A DNA stretch of 64,000 nt, taken from NCBI GenBank assembly GCA_005408345.1, contig SEMN01000225.1:1-64000 (forward strand), in the 5' to 3' direction. The stretch is from Macquaria australasica. Its lineage: Eukaryota > Chordata > Actinopteri > Centrarchiformes > Percichthyidae. Numbering within the stretch: position 1 is the stretch's first letter; each line of letters begins with the position of its first letter. Under the pieces are notes generated by a model. That model saw nothing but the letters and a program-made list of their open reading frames with translations. It had not been told where the DNA came from and searched no databases. This document shows, piece after piece, positions 48,986 to 60,694 of this stretch. A program made the position numbers and the translations under genes.

Positions 48986-49407
48986 TTTCTCCATCTGACC
49001 TTTCTCACTCGGCTGCAGCCCAGCTGTCAGCCCGTGACCTCAGCACCACCAGCAGTGCCATGGACACAGCCGCTTTGACATTCGACCCCGAGAGTTGCCC
49101 GTACTGCGCCAAGGCCCTAGCCAACGAATCTGAGGGTGGCATTGAGGGCAACGAGACAACCGGAGACTCTGACAGTGAGGGCGTATACGAGTTCACCCAG
49201 GACCTCCACCACAGGGACAGGAGAGACAGTCGGCAGCCCAAAAAGAAGCACCGTAGGCTGGGCAAAACGGCGGCGAAGGTAGTTCACTTCTGGAGGCTGG
49301 TGTGCGACACGTTCAGGAAGATCGTGGACAGCAAGTACTTTGGACGAGGGATTATGATCGCCATTCTGATCAATACTCTGAGCATGGGGATCGAGTACCA
49401 TGAGCAG
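48986..49407 (+). CDS. cacna1g: Cav3.1-like T-type Ca channel, exon G (distal I-II linker and repeat II S1)
   Basis: The exon adds TT to the last base of exon F (Val) and codes 140 codons. The first half is Ser/Ala-rich linker, then the conserved Cav3 motif DPESCPYCAKAL, an acidic patch (SDSEGVYEFTQD) and a basic patch (RQPKKKHRRLGK). WRLVCDTFRKIVDSKYFGRG then leads into the repeat II S1 helix (IMIAILINTLSMGIEYHEQ). SDSE.VYEFTQD and FWRL.CDTFRKIVDSKYFGRG follow Cav3.1 closely. The acceptor is tttgtctcag and the donor gttagt, phase 0. A second in-frame acceptor (ggctgcag, ending 49018) would remove 11 residues at the start, so both forms are possible. Confidence 0.94.
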
Positions 49408-50840
49408 GTTAGTGTACGTGTGTGTGTTTCTGTACGTCTCATTAAGAAAAGTGTGAGTGTGTGAAGTTGAATGCAGCTGTTGGATGGTGCTCCGTTGAGG
49501 TAGTAGCAAATCTGAATTCCTACGCAAAGTTCACAATGGGGATATACAGTTGTGCGTAATGGGCCGTCAGATGGGACCTAATGACAGATTGTTGGGAGGT
49601 ATTAGTTTAACTTAGATCCTCTGTGCACGTGTGTGTGTGTCATTCTGTGCGATTGCGTAAGCTACAGAGCTCCCACAGGCCCAACTGGAATTCCTGATGT
49701 CTCTCTCTGGTCTCGTTTGTTTACACGAGCGTAATTACAGCCATGTGAGAGAGAAAACGGAAATGATAGAGTATGAGAGACAGAGGACACACAGAGAGAG
49801 AGAAAGAGGAACAGGGGCGATTTAACGGGTGAGGAAGGCCCCACAACATCTGACAGAGATTTTCTCCCTTTCTTTCTTTTTACTCCTGGGTTTCTTTCTC
49901 TTTGACCCCATTTACAGCTGATATTAACATGCAATCTGTATCAGCGCAGCTTATCTGGCTCAGGGAAAAGCCATGTCAATGTGAGGTGTAAATGCATGCA
50001 GTACACATGCCGGAACCGGAATGCTATCAGATCGACCAGACCACATCTGGAGGTCGTTTGGGGTGCTTTGTGATCGGATCTCAGCCAGGTGTGAATGCAA
50101 CCTGTACACTCTCAAGAAACGTATCCGCCCAACAAGTTGGAAGGTCGCTGAACTCCACCTGTCCCTGCTATCTCAAGCTGCCTGTCAAACAGCTACAGAT
50201 GACCTCTTCCACAGAAAAAAAAGCACAGTGCATAATGCAGCATCACTTCCCTTAGACGAGGACACCTGCCTTTGTTGACAAGTCTGCTAGGTCCTCCTAA
50301 ATTGCATAATAAAATCAGATTACAACATGGGCAGAATAGTAAGAGAACACTTATTAAAACCAACATATCTCAATATATACAGGATGTAATGCATTTAAGG
50401 ATGAGACTGAATAAGAATGGTAGGTTCTAAAATAAGGTAAGAAAATACAAATCTTCAGAGACTATGTCTTGATGTCTGGTGGCAACTAGGGATACAACTT
50501 TTTCTCTACCGATGCCAACTCTGATATCTAAATATATATATACACAGCAATGCATCATATTCTAATCACATGTTTGTAGCATCGCTGTCCTGTGATAACC
50601 ATGCATCTCTTAAAAGTCAATTTTTCATGAGCTCAGAAAAACAGCCCTGTTTTCAACTTTGTGACGATGCATTTTCCAGCTAATCCAAGGAGGGGGTTTT
50701 AAATAATTTATTTAGCTTGCTAAGTAGGATCATTTTCTCAACCCATAAAGGAACACTTCATCCTTTAGTTTATCAGAAAAATTCAAAATCACCAAATTTG
50801 GAGATACATGGTTTTCCCCGGACAGGAAGGGTATGAAAAT

Positions 50841-51041
50841 TGTAATCTGAAAAGTAGCTAGTAACTACAGCTGTCAGACAAATGGAGTGGAGTAAAAAGT
50901 ACAATATTTGCCTCTGAGATGTAGAGGAGTAGAAGTATTAAGTAGCATTAAATGGAAATACTCAAATAAAGTACAAGTACCTCAAATTTACACTTAAGTG
51001 CAGTACTTGAGTAAATGTACTTAGTTACATTCCACCACGGC
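50841..51041 (-). repeat. Dispersed repeat, inverted (ends TTCCACCACGG)
   Basis: AAGTAGCATTAAATGGAAAT, ACTCAAATAAAGTACAAGTA and ACTTGAGTAAATGTACTTAG run up to a terminus ACATTCCACCACGGCTG. It is the inverted partner of the copy after exon C. Confidence 0.6.
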
Positions 51042-51433
51042 TGGCAGCGCTTGGTTAAGGTTACGAAAAGATCAAAGTTCGCAGTAACACCAAAACCACA
51101 ATCTATCCCTAACCTTAACCAAAGTGCTTAACCACTTACGGGACTCTGGATGCGAAACCCGGACTCTGGTGTCAGAGTCCTGCACTTTGTACGCACCACT
51201 TTGCTGCACCTAGCCACTTGCTCCAGGTATCGCTGCTCCAGTTACTTCCTGTGCATGGAGAAGATTTTCCTCTAGTGTTCAAATGTATTCAGTCGTGTTT
51301 TTACATGAAACAATTTGCCAAGTGCAGGGCTAAGTTTTATGATGTGTATTGTGTTTGAGGCTATTGTGTTGTGCTGTTGGCATGTGTGATTTTGTATAAA
51401 GTTATTTAACGCAAGTAAAGTAAGTGACACAAG

Positions 51434-51436
<3 letters not shown>

Positions 51437-51471
<35 letters not shown>
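51437..51471. repeat. (GT)n microsatellite
   Basis: GT run of about 35 nt ending in TAGTAGTAGG. Confidence 0.95.
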
Positions 51472-51473
<2 letters not shown>

Positions 51474-51635
51474 TAGTAGGAGACTGAAGCCTAGCCAGGT
51501 TTTATGGGGTTACTTTCGGTCCCTGACCCAGTGCCTATAAACAAATCCAGATGCCAAACATCCTCAGCACACACACACACAGGAGGTTTTATAGCTTTCT
51601 CGGCTCCACCTTTGTTCAGTGCTAACTTTTCGTGA

Positions 51636-51925
51636 CTCTTCTCCTTCTCTGTCTGCCCTTGCTCCTCCCTTTTTCTCCTGCCTTCTTTTTATTGTGATCC
51701 TGTTTCTTCTTCCCCCTTTTCCCTTCCTATGTTGTCTCCTTCCTCCTACTCTTTTCTCTTTTCTTTCACCTCTTTTTCTCCTTTTTTCTTTTTCTCATTC
51801 TCTTTTCACTTCTGACTCTTTTGTCATCCTTTCTTCCCTTCTTCTCCTCATCTTCTTCCTCCTCCTCCTTCTTATCTCACTCCTCTTAAGACTTTCCTCC
51901 TCTCTCTTTCAAGTGCTCTTTCCTA
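51636..51925. repeat. Polypyrimidine tract, about 290 nt
   Basis: The + strand is almost entirely C and T (CTCCTTCTC, TTTCTCCTTTTTTCTTTTTC, CTTCCTCCTCCTCCTTC), with rare purines. The 116-codon open frame here (from 51619) is Leu/Ser/Phe-only low complexity. Confidence 0.9.
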
Positions 51926-53439
51926 GTTTGGGTAACATGGATCCCTCAAGTCTCCAGACAGACTGCTGAAAACTTTACTGAGACGCTTCATTGATTGTGA
52001 GTCCATTGACATCCAATAGACACAAGGATCACTAAGCCTCTGTTTATCTCTGTAACTCTGTCCACATGGAGGAGAGGCTAGGTTTCAATTTCCATACGTC
52101 CTCCAGCCAAGTGTTCTGCTGGAGTTTAGCACACAGTGTGTACCCCGTGCATCTGCCACTTAATAAGGAATAAGGTTGAGTCTTACCTACTGTTTAAACT
52201 AGCGCTACACAAGTTTATAATCATCGATCGTCCACACTCTGATAAAGTCAGTATTAGCAACATTATTTCATGTTTTATAGCACATTTTTTGTTTTATTTC
52301 ATCCTGTGGGCACAGTTCAAACCATATTTCCAAAGCAAATATTGATCACATGTTGGAGGTGGTTTGTCCAAAGTGCAATAATGCCGCCTTCACTCCATAT
52401 GGGATGGGTGGAAGAGATGAGGAAGATTCCCATTATTTACAAATTGTACGCATTCATGCCACTGGTCAACAAAAGCTTTAAGTGCAGCTGTTTGTTCTTT
52501 CTTTAAAGAAAATATACTGTCCAGTTAATTTAATACTGACGCAATAGTGGATTCAGAACGTTCTACATCAGCGGCAGCCATCTTGGTTGTTTACGAAAAT
52601 GCCTCAATGGCGCTCCTCTGTACAGTCATCGTATCAAACCCGCCCCATATTAGATAAACAGTTGTGATTGGCCCGACTCAGGCGAGGTCGGCTGGAAATC
52701 TGTCTGAATGGGGGTGGGACCAGACGCATCTACCGGAGCAAATAAAACACAAGCTCGCAGATTCGTCTGAATCCCAGGCTAACCTTTCAAAATTTTAACA
52801 TGAAAATATAGTTGACAATATAAATAAATAGATAAATAGAAAATAATTAGCATACATTTTGAGACCTCCCACTAAATATGATTTTGACTTCTTCGGGGGG
52901 TCCTACAGTAGGTGTTAATTAGGGTGTCCAAGACACCCCGAGATGCACTGTTTTCTTATAATAGTACACTTTACCCGTGTACTATGGTCAAAGCACTTGT
53001 GTTTTTCAAATATCCATTATTAAACATGTGATGTCCAAACTTTTTGTTCATCTGTCCTGTGCACTATAGGCAAAGTGGTCATAGACACCATAATTGTTGC
53101 CACAATCCTTCATCCGTCCACCTCTCTGATAGATGGAGGTAAGCCCTCCTGTATATCATGTGCTAAATCTGAACGTTTGTGTTTGGGGAAAACTGTTTCA
53201 TTAAGAAACTGAGTTTCAGCTCCGTTGAGTGTGACAGCTTTTCGATCAAGTTGACCCGTTTTCCAGTCATCATAGTATGCAATATGTCCAATGGTATATG
53301 CTTGTTTATTTGGTAGTTACATGCAATTAGAAAAATGTTCTCAAAGTTAAAAGAGTAACTTTTTTTTACAAGTATGCATTAATCATCTGAGACTATTTTT
53401 TTATATGAATATATTAAGTTAAGATGAGTTAAGCTATTA

Positions 53440-53580
53440 TTGTATGGCTTAGGGGTTAAGATGCCAACAATGAACCGAAATGTCCCCTGTTCGAGTCTGG
53501 CTCGGGACCTTTGTTGCATCTCTCTCTTCCTCATTTCCTGTCATCTCTCCACTGGTCCTATCTAATAAAGCCATTAAAAA
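53440..53580 (+). mobile_element. tRNA-derived SINE
   Basis: A pol III A-box-like TGGCTTAGGGG (53445-53455) is followed about 43 nt later by a B-box-like TGTTCGAGTCT (53488-53498). The 3' part (CTCTCTTCCTCATTTCCTGT and CTAATAAAGCCATTAAAAA) is a unit I remember from many teleost genomes. It does not fold into an intact tRNA, so it is a SINE rather than a tRNA gene. Confidence 0.7.
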
Positions 53581-53659
53581 TGCTCAAAATAATGATAGTT
53601 AAAAGATTTATTGAATCACATGACTACTGGGGTGTGAAAGGGGTAGTGAAAGTTATCAT

Positions 53660-54020
53660 ATGACTGTGCAGTTCTCCTAAGCTCTATGAAGCATTTCAGT
53701 GTTTTTCATCTCAGTTGTCTTGGTTTTATGGCCCGTGACTTTACCATTTCGGTTCAGTCTCACCAATCTCATCAGTGTTGTTTGTGGCCGCAGCAGGCAG
53801 CTGTTTTCAGTACAAAAGCTCTGCTAATCCCACTGTATGGTACCTGCCTGGCACCAAGCAGCAGGTAGACAAAGTTAGCGACTAGCTGGTGAATATGGTG
53901 GAGTATTTAGCAGCTAAAGAGAGTGAATATTGGACTTAAACTTACTCCAGGAGGACAGAAACATGACTGTGAATGAATGCTAAGGTTGCTCAATATCTGC
54001 TTGATATGTAAGGTTAACTG
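53660..54020 (+). repeat. Dispersed repeat (CAGGCAGCTGTTTTCAG family)
   Basis: Contains TTTCGGTTCAGTCTCACC, GCAGCAGGCAGCTGTTTTCA and GAGAGTGAATATTGGACTTA, and ends with CTGCTTGATATGTAAGG. The same words recur in the same order at 62.9-63.3 kb. The short open frame at 53686 lies inside it. Confidence 0.6.
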
Positions 54021-55728
54021 AAAGCTACACACACAGTTATATTTACATGTTTCAGTGTTTCTCACTATCCGTGAGGCCTTATAAAAATGTTGAATGCCTT
54101 TTCTTTCTCATTAAACATTTGCAGTGCTTTTTTAAAATATTTTGAAACAAGCATTGTTTAAGTCCATGTTTACATTGGCTAGCAGTCTTCTTCTTCACGT
54201 CTTTTGCTGGCAGATTGACCATTGGCAGAAATGTGTCAATCGCATGCTCCTGTGCAAATTTAGTGAAGGTGAACCTTGAGTTTTCATCATTGTACAGAAT
54301 ATCTCTCTTGTGATCAGAGCAGCTCTAACACTTTGGCCGTGAGTACTGAATATTGACTCTTTAGCTCAAGTCTCGTAATTCTGGGTGAGACTCTGTAATG
54401 CACTCAAACACACACAAACACTCACATACATGTACAGTATACTGCTGTCACCTGACTTCTGAGACATAAACAGGCCTCTGGAGTTGACGGACCATAACAG
54501 ATACTGTACATCCGCACACGTGTCCTTCAAACTCTGTTACCCTGCGATCCATCAGTGTGTATAGATCGACAGCGCCTGAAGCCTCACTGTCCATGACACA
54601 TAACAGAGCCCGCCTGTCTGCTTCCTATCTCCTAAATGCAAACTCACAAATATATACACACAAACACTTGTGCATACATGCTCTCGCTTCAAGGGCAGGC
54701 GAAGAGGCAAGTGCAGCCAATGTAAATGTGTGCGCCACACAGAGATGGAAGGATAAAAAGATGATTTAATAGAGTGTATGATAGGGATGACAGAGTGTAG
54801 GGACTGGGAGGTGAAGGGATAGAGGGGGTGATGGGTGGAGGAGTGGACGGGTTGGATGAGTAAGGAGAGGGCGTCTGCTTTATCTCTCCGCGCAGTTTAA
54901 GAGCGTTACCATTTATGGTGGAGCTGATGGAATAGTTGTGTGTTTGCCAACTATGTGACACAGCCCATAGCCTATTTACTTGGGAAGGTCAACCTCTCTC
55001 TCTCACTTTACATAAGAAACTTCCCTCTGTCTTTATGGCCACAGAGACAGCCCGTACCTCTCTTCCCTGCTTCCCTTTTTCTGACGCTCTCCTGTCAGTC
55101 TTTCCACTCCCTCAATGCACAGTGCTGATGCCAAAATAGTTTGAGGAGAAGTTAAGAGGCATAGAAAAGACAGGGGTGTCAAGGGAGAAGTGGGGTAAAA
55201 TGCATGGTTCCTGTTTTGGAAATTGTTGTTGCTGTTAAAGTGGAAGCTTTTTAGCACTGACATGAATATTGATTCAGCATGTAGCTGATACATGAGCACA
55301 AAGTGATCTGAAGTCACTTTTGGGTCGCTTGGTCTACATTTCCCATAGGCAACGTTTTGACTTTGCTAACCTTGAAAGCTATGCGCTTGAAAAAGAAAGT
55401 ACATATAGCAGAGTGGGTCTTTAAACTTCTGAGTTTTCTCGCTTTATGAGGATAGGAAGGCAGGAGTCACTTCAAGAGTGGCATATGTTAGGGTCAAGTG
55501 CTTGGGATTGACTGTAAAAGTAGAGTTACACAAACACCGTGTGCAGACATTTGTGACTGATACACCGCAAACAGCAATTCAAAGCATCAACCATCATTGA
55601 TGGTCATTTGAAATGAACAAATTGGTATGCAGATTTGCCTTGCAAAGCTCCTTGTTATGTGCAGCTGAAATATAGAAGCATGTTTCCTTGCAGCAATGCA
55701 ATTATTTACTTTAATCAAGGTTCACAGT

Positions 55729-56120
55729 GACTACGTTTACATGTACACTCATTTTCCACTATTATTCCTAATATGACAATATTCCGAAATTGATACGGGT
55801 CATGTAAACAGCATATTCCGTTTGGGTATTCCGAATCAGGCCTTATTCTGAATGTAGCATTTTCCGATTAAGACATGGGATATGCCAATATTATTCGAGT
55901 TCTTTGCACATGTATACAGCGCAATCGGAATATGCGTCTCATTTGGGGTTTTTACGGCAGTTTGGCTGTTTACGGTCAGCTCTGTGCGTTGTAAACAAAC
56001 TAGCCAGTTTGCAAGGCTGGGGTCGAGATGCATGCACAAAAGAAAAGCCCACATTTCTGGGCAGAAGGAGAAACACAGCTACTTTTAAACATTATGAAAG
56101 ACTTGGATAACAACCCTTTT
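55729..56120. repeat. Dispersed repeat with ATTCCGA words
   Basis: It begins GACTACGTTTACATGTACA and contains CATGTAAACAGCATATTCCG, GGGTATTCCGAATC and GCAATCGGAATATGCG. Alternating ATTCCG and CGGAAT words separated by CATGTAAAC are characteristic of a fish interspersed repeat I remember. It is probably a non-autonomous DNA element; its right end is not defined. Confidence 0.4.
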
Positions 56121-56189
56121 TTTTTGGATATGTGCAAATATCACACCACCTGATGATGGCGCTCAATAAAAAGTCCGAAATAGAGATCT

Positions 56190-56460
56190 CTCTCCATTTC
56201 AATTCAATTCAATTCAATTCAATTCAGTTTTATTTATATTGCGCCATATCATAACAAAGTTATCTCAGGGCACTTTTTCGAATAGAGCAAGTCTAGACCG
56301 ACTCTTTATATTTACAGAGACCCAACAGTTCCCACCATGAGCAAGCACTATGCGACAGTGGCAAGGAAAAACTCCCTTTTAACAGGTAGAAACCTTGAGC
56401 AGAACCAGGCTCAAGGTGGGCGGTCATCTGCCTCGACCGGTTGGGAAAAAGCTTGGGGTG
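56190..56460 (-). mobile_element. Likely retroelement 3' end with TTCAA-unit tail
   Basis: Six or so ATTCA units (56197-56226) precede a sequence reading TTTATTTATATTGCGCCATA, AGTTATCTCAGGGCACTTTT, GTCTAGACCGACTCTTTATA and AACCAGGCTCAAGGTGGGCG. This block is very widespread in teleost genomes from memory. The short-unit run at one end looks like a retroelement tail, which would put the element on the - strand. Its class is not determined here. Confidence 0.55.
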
Positions 56461-57679
56461 CAACAGGAGCTATAGTTCGAAAAACGCACAACAACAGCAG
56501 GCTTGAAAAATGAAGTAGGCCCAGCTCTTTCTAACCGCCCAGTAGAAGACGACAGTAGTAGTCATTACCTGCTTGTGTTTGAGGCACAAGTATGTCAGAA
56601 CAGATATGTCACTCAGGTCGTTATGGTTTAATTGAATGCTGTGTCTGTTTAATACATCCTACTCCTTCAGCCACTTTTCCCCTCTGCCTTATTCTCTTCT
56701 TTCAAACTAAAAGCACCCTGACATTTAAATTTTAGAGGTAGAATTAGGTACAGTTATTTTAAGGACTGACATTAGCATTAGTTTAAACGCATGACTTCAT
56801 TTCCATAGGCTGTGGAATTAATGTAGTCAATGTGTTTATGTGTGTTTGAAGAGCTCTTGATGCATTCTCATGCTGTATTGTGCACACACACATTTGCTTC
56901 TCCCCTTGCCAAACCCAGAGAGACAGTGGAAAGACCCTCTCGCTGAGCTTCTTGCTCCAACCAGACACAATATTTATTCAGCTTTTATCCTGCCCTGCCG
57001 GAGGAATGCAGAGTTGGCATCTGAAGACACTGGCCTCCCTCCAAGAAAGGCCTAAGAAAAGTGTTTTTCTAATTTGTACAATGGTGAGACATAGACGGCA
57101 AAACAACAGCTCCTAATCCTGGTTTATAGAGGGAGGGCTTTTCTAGCCCTGAAGGCCATGAAATCAAAAAGGGAGAATCAATGGAGTGATCAAATGATGG
57201 ATTCAGTTATTTCCTGGTTCAGTGAGATGTCAAATAACATGCTGCCTGCATTTAGAGAGTTTGCCTTTCTGGCTCCTGATCTGAATGTACCATTTTATCC
57301 CTTACGCATTGTTCTGGTTTCAACTTTTTATATGGTGGTAAACGTGCTAAAATAATCACTAAACAGAAATTGTGTTTGAAATAACAATGTATAAACTGAA
57401 CAAACTACAGTCAGATTATTAAGGTTTCTGTTCAAATAACCCTTTACCTGTATCGTCTGCAAATGAAATATTATATGTAAGTCTACAAAGATTAGACATT
57501 TGCAAGTTCTTACAGTCCAAAGCTGATGACTATTCCTAGTTTGGTCTTTGTGTATGGTGCTAAAGATGATAAAATAATCATTAAAGGCAGAATGTATATA
57601 TATTAAAAACAGCAGTGGGCCCTAAAATTGACCCTTGTGGAACACCAGGTTTGGGGTTGGGGTTGTTACTTTTGGACAG

Positions 57680-57830
57680 AGCCAGGCTAGCTGTTAGGCT
57701 AGCCCCCTATTTCCAGTCTTTGTGCTAAGCTAAGCTAACCGGCTTCTGGCTGTAGCTCCATATTTACTGTACAGACATGAGAATGTAATTCTTGGCAAGA
57801 AAGCAAATAACCGTATTTACCGAAACTATT
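57680..57830 (-). repeat. TTAGCTTAGCTTAG-family repeat, inverted fragment
   Basis: AGCCAGGCTAGCTGTTAGGC, TTTGTGCTAAGCTAAGCTAA and GGCTGTAGCTCCATATTTAC match the inverted central part of the 60.7-kb copy. Confidence 0.65.
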
Positions 57831-58000
57831 CTTAATATAAACAGGGTCTGAGTTAATTCTTCAGTAACAAATTGACTTCGACCATGCACTGTACCACTGT
57901 AGGGCATCATCGAGCACACCTTCTGTAGCTTCTGTAGCAGTAGCTATATTATGGTCAACTGTCAAATCCTTTGGAAAGATGTAAAACTACAGTGAATTCC

Positions 58001-58046
<46 letters not shown>
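58001..58046. repeat. (TTA)n microsatellite
   Basis: About 15 TTA units; produces a poly-Leu open frame that is not a gene. Confidence 0.96.
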
Positions 58047-58251
58047 CCCTGTGTAGTTCTTCCACCAAATATGTTATGGTGTTAATTCAGACTTTCAGAT
58101 CATTCAGTCATCTGAGACTAATCATCATCATTATTATTAAATCACCACCAACCAAGCATAATGGTGAGTGTATCATTCTCTATTTCATGCTTGAAATGTC
58201 CTCTTCTGTAGCGTGCCTAAGCAAACCACTTGATTAAACTAACACACCTAC

Positions 58252-58277
58252 ACGCACACACACACACACACACACAC
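58252..58277. repeat. (AC)n microsatellite
   Basis: CA run of about 26 nt after ACACGC. Confidence 0.9.
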
Positions 58278-59130
58278 GCACATACCAGACACGGTGCTGC
58301 ATCATTGACAGTGTGGAGTGGAGCGGCTCGCAGCATCCCGTTTAGATTAGATCACATCAGATTAGGTGATTTTACATTAGCGCTAACCAGATTACACTAT
58401 TCCTCATCTAAGACACTTTACCTCTTAATGCTCCTGCAGCCTCATTACCCAGGAAACGGCCATTGAAGGAAGCAATTAGAAAAGCGAGAGCGTCTTTCTC
58501 ACTTACACGCTTGCGCACGTGGACACATTCATCTCCCTCTAGGCAGTACGCACACCTCAGTTGCCATTAGTCAATTAAGATATTTCTTCTGTTTGATAAG
58601 TTAATGGCTGTGAACTTTTGGTGACGCTGACGTGTGTGTGTGGTTGTGGGTGTGCTTTTCTACCTCCATGTCTTTTGTGTGTTCCTGTGTGCGTTTCTGT
58701 GTGTGAGAAAGGTTTTTATGGTCTCGTTCTCTTGCAGTAATCTTGCATGATGTCTGAGGAATGTCTAATATACAAGCTGGAACAATAGCAGAGCAGAAAC
58801 AGTGGGGGAAAATAATGACCTGAGCCTCAGTCTCAAGGCCAGATGTCTGCAGTCCAAGTCTCACCTCATAAAAACTGTACTTCTTGTTCTGGCTTATCAA
58901 TTGCATCTATTATAAAGCTGTGTGTGCATGTGTGTGTCCATGGTTATACGTGTGAGTCTGTGCCGAGCTTTGTGCATTACAGTATGTGTGCATACATGGT
59001 AATGAGTGTGGGAGTAGAGCTCACGTTGTGGGTTTATGTGTGTGGCCTGTGGATGTGTGAGTACACATGGTTATTAGTGTAACTTTGGGTACACCTCTGT
59101 GCATTTGTGGTATTACACTAGTCTGTACAT

Positions 59131-59157
59131 GAGTGTGTGTGTGTGTGTGTGTGTGTC
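59131..59157. repeat. (GT)n microsatellite
   Basis: GT run of about 27 nt in a region that is GT-rich from about 58920. Confidence 0.92.
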
Positions 59158-60694
59158 TACATAGCTGTGTGTGTGAGGGCATTCATCTGAAAGAACACAT
59201 AAACATCTAAGTGCCCCAGCATTTGTTTACCCTTTGAACTCTTCTTAATCACACAATGTGTGTGTGTGTATGAAGGATTTGCTGCCACCGCCGCCGCGCT
59301 CGTCCATGTACAAATGAATGGACACAATAAAGCAGTGGGATCAAACGAATAGATTCATCTGTGTCTGTGAACCCAGAGACAGACACAAGAGACACAGACA
59401 ATGACAAAGAGGTGAGATGAAACAGAGAAAAGCTTGTTTTCAGAAAGCAGGGTTCCCTGGCAGGAGCTGCAGCTCAGGCTGTGGGCAAATTATTCTTTTT
59501 TAACAAGGAGACAGGAGGGGAAAGATGTCAGCTTCTTCTCTGTAAATATTTTCTACACTTTCCATTTAATATTGCACATGTATTGCATGATAGCGCTTAC
59601 ACCAACATGCGTAATGTTGGTGTAAATACTTTTTTATTATTATTTCTGCCCCAAATCAAAAAATCAAGTAAACACGTTTCAGCTCCTCTTCAGATCTCAT
59701 TGAAGTTTATGCACCTCCCAAAAGTGGCAAACACTCCGATTCCCCAATTATTTCTCCTCATTGTTAACTGTTGTCATCTCAGCCTAGCTTAGAAGAGCAA
59801 ATGTGAACTTTTTCAAGATGGATATAATCTTTGCTTTATTGAACGCACGGATGACAGGAATATTGGGTGTTAATGCTAATTAATATGCTGATCACAGCAG
59901 AGTTGAATTAGGATTTTGAAAGGTAAGGCAGGATGCAGCTGCTAAAGCCAGAAGTAATGTAGCAAATAATGAAATAACACTGGTTTCTTTTAACCATGAC
60001 CACAATCTTTACCCAAGTACTTTTAAGTCACCTTAACTTAACGAAACTTCAACCATAGTGGCTGCAGATCAGAATACGCTCATATGGATCATTATCGTAA
60101 AGGTCATATGGGTCATTTTGAAAGGCAGTTACAACATATTTTGTCATTTAGTTATAGGGCATTGTTAAAAGTAGCAGTGACAACAAGTATGGAATTTTAT
60201 CACAAGCCTGTGAAATTCAGGTTTGAAACTTCAGGCTCTCAATTATGGTGCAATATTAGGCCTCGGTGTTGCTGGACCTTCTTTTCTGCCTCAGGGCCTA
60301 CTGTTGCATTCTAGTGTTATGGGAGTAATGACTTAATACTAAGCAATGACTTGTAAGTGTTGACTGGTTCAAGCACTGTCACGATGCTCTTATTGAAGTT
60401 TTCTGTTGACGGTGGTTGGTTTTGACTGTGCTAACACTGAGAACACATGCACATAGCGAATGACCCATTTCAAGTTTCAACCACAAAATTTCAAAAAAGT
60501 TCTGTAAGTAGTTGCTCTAAACAGATTATTTGGACTAAACACCAGGCTGAAAAACTGGTTCCCTGCCCTTTTTGGTTGCAAGCCTGTTGCACCTCTGTCC
60601 ACACCTAGCATCACTGATAGGTGTGGTTGGGTGTGATCGTAAATGTGCTCTTTTCCACACCCTGGAGTACACTTCTACGTCACTGAAGCAAAGT

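Noticed and set aside
48620..49078. 152-codon ATG open frame spanning the end of intron F-G and exon G
   Set aside because: Out of frame with exon G. Only its part at 48657-48779 was kept, as a possible cassette exon.
53445..53520. tRNA gene
   Set aside because: A and B boxes are present but no cloverleaf with paired acceptor stem is evident; the 3' part is SINE body.
57600..57660. Reverse-transcriptase-like remnant (CTTGTGGAACACCAGG)
   Set aside because: Too short to assign; no flanking frame gives a recognisable domain.
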